DNA of 64,000 nt from Mycobacterium intermedium (GTDB taxonomy: Bacteria; Actinomycetota; Actinomycetes; Mycobacteriales; Mycobacteriaceae): assembly GCF_002086275.1 (NCBI RefSeq), contig NZ_MVHT01000027.1:1-64000 (forward strand). Direction: 5' to 3'. The translations under genes and the position numbers were made by a program. Shown here one piece after another: positions 58,407-64,000 of this stretch. Position 1 is the stretch's first letter, and each line of letters opens with the position of its first letter. The notes beneath the pieces were generated by a model that was given only the letters and a program-made list of their open reading frames with translations, was not told where the DNA came from and searched no databases.

Positions 58407-59507
58407 GTGGAGGCAGGCAGGGAAGCCGAATCAAGGGCCGAGGTGACCGCGTGGACCCAGTTCGTCGAAGCACTGCGTGCGGCGGGTGACCGCCTCGCCG
58501 CAGACACCGCCGATCTGGATGACGCCGAGCGCGCCGACGGATTCCGGGCGCTGCTTCGAGCGTTGCACAACCAGCTCGGACGATTCGAAATCGACCGCGA
58601 ACGCCCAGAACTGGTGCCGTTCAACCGCTGGCGGCAGAAGTTCCTGATGGACAACCCCGACTTCGGGTACTGGGTCGCCGACATCCGCGCCGACCGGCGA
58701 TACCGGATCGTCGGCAATCGGGGCGATGCGTCGTATGTGTCGATCACTGCCTACGCCGCCAGCGGTGGCTTGGGGGCACAGGCGAGTTCGCGTCTCGACA
58801 GCGATTCGATCACCTTCGACGTGGAGGGAAACTTCGAAGTCGCGGTGGGCGGTGCAGGCAACACCTCAGCCGACCAGCTAGACCTGCCCGAGCAGGCAAA
58901 CGCGTTGTGGGTGCGGTTCTTTCATGACGACGTGCGTAACGACAGGGCGGGCTGGTGTGCCATCGAACCGCTCGACGAACCCCCAATACCCGTCCCGATC
59001 GACGCGCCGCGGTTCTGCCATCAACTGCGCCGCCTGGCTTCGGGCACTGCCGTTTTACCGCAGATTTTCGCTGCCGCAGGCGCCGAAGATCTGGCCCGAC
59101 CGAACGAACTGCGGCACTGGTCGGAGATGGTCGGCGGCGCGGTGTTCACCGAACCCGGTATCCACTACATACGCGGGGGCTGGCAACTCCAACCCGATGA
59201 GGCGCTGCTGATTGAGGGTGACCTTGTCGGATGCCGCTACTGGAACATCTTGGCCTACAACCGATATCTGAACTCGCTGGACTACCGCTACCGCCCGGTG
59301 TCCTACACTGGCACAACGGCAACCGTCCGCGACGGCCGATACCGGTTTGTGCTGGCCGGCCAGGATCCCGGCCCCGGACTGGGGGACTGGCTGGATACCG
59401 AAGGGCGTACGTTCGGCATCGTCGTCATGCGCTTTCTGCAGCCCGCACATTCTCCGGAATTGCCCACGGTCAGCCGCGTTCGGCTTGACGAGCTACGAAA
59501 CACCTGA
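58407..59507 (+). CDS. DUF1214-domain protein
   Basis: A 366-residue protein. The GTG at 58407 is preceded by TTGGAGGG, which decides the start. The DUF1214-like core reads DNPDFGYWVADIRADRRYRIVGN, SYVSITAYAASG, GGWQLQPDEALLIEGDL, YWNILAYNRYLNSLDYR and FVLAGQDPGPGLGDWLDTEGR. DUF1214 proteins have no firmly established activity and often neighbour sulfotransferases in mycobacteria, in my recollection. Its TGA overlaps the ATG of the sulfotransferase (TGATG), so the two are translationally coupled. Confidence 0.82.
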   Translation: MEAGREAESRAEVTAWTQFVEALRAAGDRLAADTADLDDAERADGFRALLRALHNQLGRFEIDRERPELVPFNRWRQKFLMDNPDFGYWVADIRADRRYRIVGNRGDASYVSITAYAASGGLGAQASSRLDSDSITFDVEGNFEVAVGGAGNTSADQLDLPEQANALWVRFFHDDVRNDRAGWCAIEPLDEPPIPVPIDAPRFCHQLRRLASGTAVLPQIFAAAGAEDLARPNELRHWSEMVGGAVFTEPGIHYIRGGWQLQPDEALLIEGDLVGCRYWNILAYNRYLNSLDYRYRPVSYTGTTATVRDGRYRFVLAGQDPGPGLGDWLDTEGRTFGIVVMRFLQPAHSPELPTVSRVRLDELRNT

Positions 59508-60760
59508 TGGCTCAATGGATTCCGGAGCCCCGGACCCCGGAGGCGGAAAAGCTCTATGCGGCAGCCGAAGCCGACCGGACGAACAACCCCGGCCGTTACC
59601 GCCTCGGCATCGAGGCGACCGCCGACGTCGTAGAGCGGGCGACCGCCGGAAGAGACCCGGCCGAACTCGGTCCACAGCCCGAATGGCGTGACGCGCTCGA
59701 GTGCTATCTGGAATCCGCCTTGCAGGACGGTCGGCTCAATGCGCTTGGCGCACGGATGGTTCAAGACACCGCCGTCGGCAAACTTCGCGCCCGCGTCGCG
59801 ATCGATCGTTATCTGCGCGAGAACCCTGCCGTCGCCGATCGGCCCCTCGCTGCGCCCATCGTGATCGTCGGCGCCTGGCGGACCGGGACAACGTTTCTGT
59901 TCCGGCTGCTGGCGGGCGACCCCCAGCTTCGCGCGCCGCTACCGGCGGAGCTCACGGCACCGTGGCGCATCGCCAAGCTGGACCCCGACGGGCGGAAAAA
60001 GCTGATCGACGCCAGCGCCGCCGCGCACGACATGCTGCACCTGCTCAACCCCCGCATGCCCGCCGTGCACAACTCGGGTGCGCGCCTTGCCGAGGAGTGC
60101 GTCCTGGCCATGGGCACCGGCCTGCGCAACTGGGGGTTCGCGTCGACCACCCGACTCGACGGTTATGCGTCCTGGCTCGCGACACAATCCTTCGCCGACG
60201 AATACCGCAGGCACCGGCGGACCCTGCAGATCCTCGATGAGGGCGACGGGCGCCGCTGGCTGCTCAAAGCGCCCGCGCATACCGCCGAGCTGCACCACCT
60301 CGCCGCGACCTACCCGGGTGCGTGCATCGTGCATCTGCACCGCGACATCGTCGAAACGGTGGCTTCGGGCGCGAGTCTGTTCGCGACGTACCGATCCACC
60401 TACAGCGACGAGGTCGACGCGCACGACGTTGGGCGGTTCCAAACCGAGCAGACCGAGCTATGGCTGCGTCGTGCACTGGATTTTCGTGCCAGCCCTGCCG
60501 CACGAACCGTCACCGTCGTCGACATCCGCTACGGCGACCTGGTCGCTGACCCCGAAGCGGTGGCGCGGCGCATCTACGCCGCCGCCGACCTCGAGCCGCC
60601 GGACTTACCCGCCCTGATCACGCAGTACAACAGGGCCCATCCCCGGCACGGCCACGGCGCTCACCGGTACGGTGCGGGCGAATTTGCCATCGATGCGGAC
60701 GCGCTGCGCGAGCAGATGTCGTTTTACACCGCGTTTGTCGCCTCTATTGTCAACGACTGA
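59507..60760 (+). CDS. PAPS-dependent sulfotransferase family protein
   Basis: A 417-residue protein. The 5'-phosphosulfate-binding loop is VIVGAWRTGTTFLFRLL (~residues 122-138). The 3'-phosphate-binding motif is IVHLHRDIVETVASGASLF (~residues 272-290), and RWLLKAPAHTAELHHL precedes it. This is the Sulfotransfer_3 pattern of the large mycobacterial family to which the sulfolipid and sulfated-menaquinone enzymes also belong. The acceptor is unknown; position near the NRPS raises the possibility of a sulfated lipopeptide, but the DUF1214 partner suggests a separate two-gene unit. Confidence 0.87.
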   Translation: MAQWIPEPRTPEAEKLYAAAEADRTNNPGRYRLGIEATADVVERATAGRDPAELGPQPEWRDALECYLESALQDGRLNALGARMVQDTAVGKLRARVAIDRYLRENPAVADRPLAAPIVIVGAWRTGTTFLFRLLAGDPQLRAPLPAELTAPWRIAKLDPDGRKKLIDASAAAHDMLHLLNPRMPAVHNSGARLAEECVLAMGTGLRNWGFASTTRLDGYASWLATQSFADEYRRHRRTLQILDEGDGRRWLLKAPAHTAELHHLAATYPGACIVHLHRDIVETVASGASLFATYRSTYSDEVDAHDVGRFQTEQTELWLRRALDFRASPAARTVTVVDIRYGDLVADPEAVARRIYAAADLEPPDLPALITQYNRAHPRHGHGAHRYGAGEFAIDADALREQMSFYTAFVASIVND

Positions 60761-60831
60761 ATCCCGCTAATCGGCGGCTTGCGCCCGGGCGGTGATGGGT
60801 AACCCAGTGTTCTCCCAGATAGGAGACTGCC

Positions 60832-62298
60832 TTGAGCGACGGCGTTCAAACCGGAGTCATCACGACGCACGTACCCGCACGGCTGGACCGGCTGCCGTGG
60901 TCCCGGTTTCACTGGCGCGTAGTCATAGGTCTCGGTGGCGTCTGGATCCTCGACGGCCTTGCAGTCACGATGGTCGCGGCCGTTTCGCCCCGGCTGATGG
61001 AGAAGGGCAGCGGTCTCGAACTCACCTCATCCGAAGTTGGCATGGCGGCAGCGTTCTACATTGCCGGCGCGTGCCTCGGCGCCCTGTTCTTCGGCCACCT
61101 GACGGACCGCTTCGGCCGGCGCAAACTGTTCATCCTCACCCTCGCGGTGTTTCTGGTAGCCACCGTCGCGACCGCATTTGCGTTCGCGCCTTGGTATTTC
61201 TTCATCGCCCGCTTCGTGACGGGTGCCGGCATCGGTGGCGAATACGCTGCAATCAATTCGGCGATCGACGAACTGATCCCCGCCCGGGTGCGCGGACAGG
61301 TGGACCTGCGGATCAACGGGTCATATTGGCTGGGTTCGGCCATTGGGGCCGCCGGTGCTCTGGTCCTGCTGGACACGTCGCACTTCGCGGTGAACGTGGG
61401 TTGGCGACTCGCCTTCGGCATCGGCGCGGTTCTCGGCATTCTCGTTCTCTTGGTTCGGCGCAACGTGCCGGAAAGTCCACGGTGGTTGTTCATCCACGGG
61501 CGCAACGAGGAAGCCAACGACACCGTCGCCCAGATCGAACAGGAAGTGCAACGGCAAACCGGCGAACCGCTGCCCGAACCGCAGGGGCGTCCGCTGAGAA
61601 TCCGGCAGCGCGAGACCATTTCATTCCGCGAGATCGCGCGGGTGGCGTTCTCTCTCTATCCGCGGCGGGCGGTTCTCGGGCTGGCCCTGTTCATCGGGCA
61701 GGCGTTTCTCTACAACGGTGTGACCTTCAATCTCGGAACCCTGCTGAGCGACTTCTACCACGTCGACTCCGGTCGGGTGCCGCTGTACATCGTCCTGTGG
61801 GCGCTCAGCAATTTCCTCGGCCCCCTGCTGCTGGGGCACTTCTTTGACACGATCGGACGCAAGCAGATGATTTCGCTGACCTACATCGGTTCCGCGGCCA
61901 TCACCGTCATCCTGGCCGTGCTGTTCGTGACCCAGGTCGGCGGGGTCTGGGCCTTCATGGGCGTGCTGACGGCGATCTTCTTCCTGGCTTCGGCCGGCGC
62001 GAGCGCCGCCTACCTGACGGTCAGCGAAATCTTCCCGATGGAGACCAGAGCCCTGGCGATCGCGTTCTTCTACGCGGTGGGCACGGCGATCGGCGGCATC
62101 AGCGGCCCGCTGCTGTTCGGCAATTTGATCGAGTCCGGGCAGCGCGGCGTGGTGGTGTGGTCGTTCATCATCGGGGCGGTTGTCATGGCGACCGCCGGTG
62201 CGATCGAACTGTGGCTGGGCGTTGCGGCCGAACAACGCCCGCTGGAGGAACTGGCCTTGCCGTTGACCGTGGCCGACGCGGCGGAGGACGCCGAATAG
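60832..62298 (+). CDS. MFS transporter, sugar-porter type
   Basis: A 488-residue protein with twelve predicted helices. The TTG start at 60832 has AGGAGA 5 bases upstream. MFS signatures are GHLTDRFGRRK after helix 2, the RFVTGAGIGGEYAAINSAIDELIPARVRG segment with the sugar-porter E-x6-R pattern, VPESPRWL after helix 6, and DTIGRKQM after helix 8. It imports or exports a small molecule, most likely an organic acid, aromatic acid or sugar. It follows the sulfotransferase on the same strand with a 71-base gap. Confidence 0.88.
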   Translation: MSDGVQTGVITTHVPARLDRLPWSRFHWRVVIGLGGVWILDGLAVTMVAAVSPRLMEKGSGLELTSSEVGMAAAFYIAGACLGALFFGHLTDRFGRRKLFILTLAVFLVATVATAFAFAPWYFFIARFVTGAGIGGEYAAINSAIDELIPARVRGQVDLRINGSYWLGSAIGAAGALVLLDTSHFAVNVGWRLAFGIGAVLGILVLLVRRNVPESPRWLFIHGRNEEANDTVAQIEQEVQRQTGEPLPEPQGRPLRIRQRETISFREIARVAFSLYPRRAVLGLALFIGQAFLYNGVTFNLGTLLSDFYHVDSGRVPLYIVLWALSNFLGPLLLGHFFDTIGRKQMISLTYIGSAAITVILAVLFVTQVGGVWAFMGVLTAIFFLASAGASAAYLTVSEIFPMETRALAIAFFYAVGTAIGGISGPLLFGNLIESGQRGVVVWSFIIGAVVMATAGAIELWLGVAAEQRPLEELALPLTVADAAEDAE

Positions 62299-62306
62299 GG
62301 CCGCTC

Positions 62307-63248
62307 TCAGGGTATTTCGGCGACCAGCCGGCCCACGACGTCGCCGACTCTGAGTCGTTCGAGGGCATCGGGAATGTCCTCGAAGGTGATCGTTTCGGTG
62401 TGTATGGTCAGCTCGCCGTCGGCCATGTGCTGCAACACCGGCTCAAGGGTGCCCGGATGGCCGCCCCGGGCGCCACGCAACGTCACTTCCTTCAGCACCA
62501 GTTCTGGGGTGGAGATAATGGCTTCGTTGCGGCCGAGTCCCACCAGAATCACCCGACCGCGCTCCCGGACCGCGCTGACGGCACCCGCGGTGGTGGTCCC
62601 GAACCCCGCGAAATCGACAATCACGTCGAGTCGCAACGAGGCCAATTCGCGGACGTCTTCCACGATGTCGAGAACTCCACGTTGCTTGGCCAGATCCCAC
62701 ACCTCGCGTCTGGGTTCGGCCGCGTAAACCTCGGCACCCGCCAGCACGGCGATGCGGGCACCGGTGAGGCCCAGGCCACCGAGCCCGACGATTCCGACTC
62801 TTTCACCGGGGCCCAGCTCACCGACTTCCATCACCGCGCCGTAGGCGGTTTGGCCCGCGTCGGTGGCAGTGGCGGCCTGGGCGAAGCTGATCCGGTCGGA
62901 GAATTTGACGAGGGACTTGGCGGAGGCGAGGCACTTGGCGGCGAAGCCACCGTCGATGGACCAACCCGGCGTGCCGTGCTTGCCCGCCTCGATCGCGACG
63001 CGTTCGCCTGGCTGGAAATCAGCGACGTCGGCGCCGACCGCCGCTACCACTCCTGCCACCTCGTGACCGGGAATGATCGGCAGTTTGGGTAGCAACGGCG
63101 TCAGTGTGCCGTCTAGGAAACCGACATCGCTGTGGCACAGGCCCGCGGCGCGCACGTCAATGACGACCTCGTCGGGTCCGGGTTGCGGATCGTCGCAGTC
63201 GATCAGTTGCAATGGCTGGTTCGCGCCAACCAGCTGCCACGCTCGCAT
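62307..63248 (-). CDS. Zinc-type (MDR) alcohol dehydrogenase
   Basis: A 313-residue medium-chain dehydrogenase starting MRAWQLVGANQPLQL. Catalytic-zinc ligands are in LCHSDVGF and IPGHEVAG; the NAD(P)-binding loop is VGIVGLGGLGLTGARIA. The usual four-cysteine structural-zinc lobe is absent: the region reads EAGKHGTPGWSIDGGFAAKC. It may therefore be a one-zinc enzyme. The frame stays open to 63401, but residues before Met 63248 are not family-like. It converges on the MFS gene, with 8 bases between stops. Confidence 0.9.
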   Translation of the reverse strand: MRAWQLVGANQPLQLIDCDDPQPGPDEVVIDVRAAGLCHSDVGFLDGTLTPLLPKLPIIPGHEVAGVVAAVGADVADFQPGERVAIEAGKHGTPGWSIDGGFAAKCLASAKSLVKFSDRISFAQAATATDAGQTAYGAVMEVGELGPGERVGIVGLGGLGLTGARIAVLAGAEVYAAEPRREVWDLAKQRGVLDIVEDVRELASLRLDVIVDFAGFGTTTAGAVSAVRERGRVILVGLGRNEAIISTPELVLKEVTLRGARGGHPGTLEPVLQHMADGELTIHTETITFEDIPDALERLRVGDVVGRLVAEIP

Positions 63249-63387
63249 CGTCCGATCCTCGGCGACCGACGCGCGCGGATCAAGATTGCCGTTCTGTCCC
63301 GGCTGACTAAGACTGGGAGTCCCTCTGGATGGGTAAAGAGTGTGCAATGGTGCACGGGGGTTGGTCAGCTGGCGAACGGGGTGCGAT

Positions 63388-64000
63388 GTGAGACGGCTCA
63401 ACGGTGTCGACGCGTTGATGCTCTACAGCGAGACCCCCGAAGTACACATGCACACCCTCAAGATCGGCATCCTCGACGTATCCGGAGTCCCGGGTTTCGA
63501 CTTCGAGCTGTTCAAGAAGGTGGCGTATCCACGGCTGTTTGCCCTGGCGCCGCTGCGCTATCAGCTTGTGGACATCCCGTTCAAGCTTCATCACCCCATG
63601 TGGGTGCAGAACCCTGACATCGACCTCGATTACCACGTGCGCCAGGCGACATTGCCGGAGCCGGGCGGACGCCGTGAACTCGACGAATTGATCGGCACCA
63701 TCGCCAGCACGCCGCTGGACCGCAGTCGCCCCCTGTGGGAGATGTACGTCGTCGATGGGGTGGCCGACAACCGGATAGCGGTCATCCACAAGGTCCACCA
63801 CGTGTTGGCCGACGGCGTGGCCTCCGCCAACCAGATGGCCAAGGCGATGCAGGCCGAGATCCCTTCGGTGCCATTGGCATCGTTGCGCCCGGAAGATCAG
63901 TCATGGACCCGGCGGAGTCTGCTCACCGCGGCCGCGCGCGACCATGTCGGGCTGATCCGCAAGATTCCGCGGCTGGTCAGTGAGACGGCTACCGGTGTGA
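63388..64000 (+). CDS. WS/DGAT wax-ester synthase / diacylglycerol acyltransferase (5' part)
   Basis: The first 204 codons of a tgs-type acyltransferase that runs off the window. It starts V(M)RRLNGVDALMLYSETPEVHMH, has the conserved IDLDYHVRQATLPEPGG and PLDRSRPLWEMYVVDG, and the catalytic HHVLADG at about 63794-63814. These enzymes esterify diacylglycerol or fatty alcohols with acyl-CoA to make storage lipid. The GTG at 63388 gives the normal N-terminus. It is divergent from the alcohol dehydrogenase, 139 bases apart. Confidence 0.92.
   Translation, partial: MRRLNGVDALMLYSETPEVHMHTLKIGILDVSGVPGFDFELFKKVAYPRLFALAPLRYQLVDIPFKLHHPMWVQNPDIDLDYHVRQATLPEPGGRRELDELIGTIASTPLDRSRPLWEMYVVDGVADNRIAVIHKVHHVLADGVASANQMAKAMQAEIPSVPLASLRPEDQSWTRRSLLTAAARDHVGLIRKIPRLVSETATGV

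Overview
The window is high-GC DNA from a mycobacterium, most likely a slow-growing non-tuberculous species. Evidence: a PE-PGRS gene and a second PE gene, a WhiB4-type regulator, MPT63-like (DUF1942) and WS/DGAT proteins, two MmpL transporters, a gabD2 gene of the expected length, and frequent GTG/TTG starts. No tRNA, rRNA, CRISPR array, transposase or integrase was seen.

Layout. 1-5.1 kb: the 5' part of a PE-PGRS gene, a membrane protein, a secreted aldose 1-epimerase broken by an in-frame amber codon, a WhiB4-like regulator, a DUF1942 protein and an FMN split-barrel oxidase. 5.2-15.8 kb: a PAP2_3 membrane enzyme, two small-molecule methyltransferases, a MocR regulator, a DEAD-box helicase, a lipoprotein with two pepsin-type DTG motifs, an AbrB-type membrane protein and a TauD-type dioxygenase. 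15.9-25.6 kb: an MmpL fused to a C-terminal FHA domain, an iron alcohol dehydrogenase, a PASTA lipoprotein, a stand-alone PE protein, a QueG-like Fe-S protein and a frameshifted DUF3592 gene. 25.8-33.7 kb: a thioredoxin-like protein, DUF4383, a cNMP-binding protein divergent from a Ser/Thr kinase that overlaps a carboxypeptidase, small conserved proteins, gabD2 and a YdeI-like protein.

34.1-57.7 kb is the centrepiece. An MbtH-like gene, one 6151-residue nonribosomal peptide synthetase, an ABC exporter and a second MmpL lie head to tail with gaps of 8-29 bp. The synthetase reads as dA-T / C-A-T / C-A-T-E / C-A(nMT)-T-E / C-A-T-R. It begins with a decayed stub of an adenylation domain in front of an intact carrier domain, and ends in a thioester reductase. 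It has two epimerases and one N-methyltransferase. The predicted backbone is an unknown starter, then L, D and N-methyl-D residues, and a final residue released as aldehyde or alcohol. The MmpL ends in an extracytoplasmic PknH-type sensor domain. A TetR gene converges on this operon and is divergent from a DUF1214-sulfotransferase pair. An MFS transporter, a zinc-type alcohol dehydrogenase and a partial WS/DGAT acyltransferase end the window.

Two MmpL proteins carry modules of Ser/Thr kinase signalling (FHA in one, a PknH sensor in the other), and a kinase gene lies between them. This suggests phospho-signalling coupled to lipid or lipopeptide export, but that link is inference. All domain calls were made by reading motifs; no database search was run.
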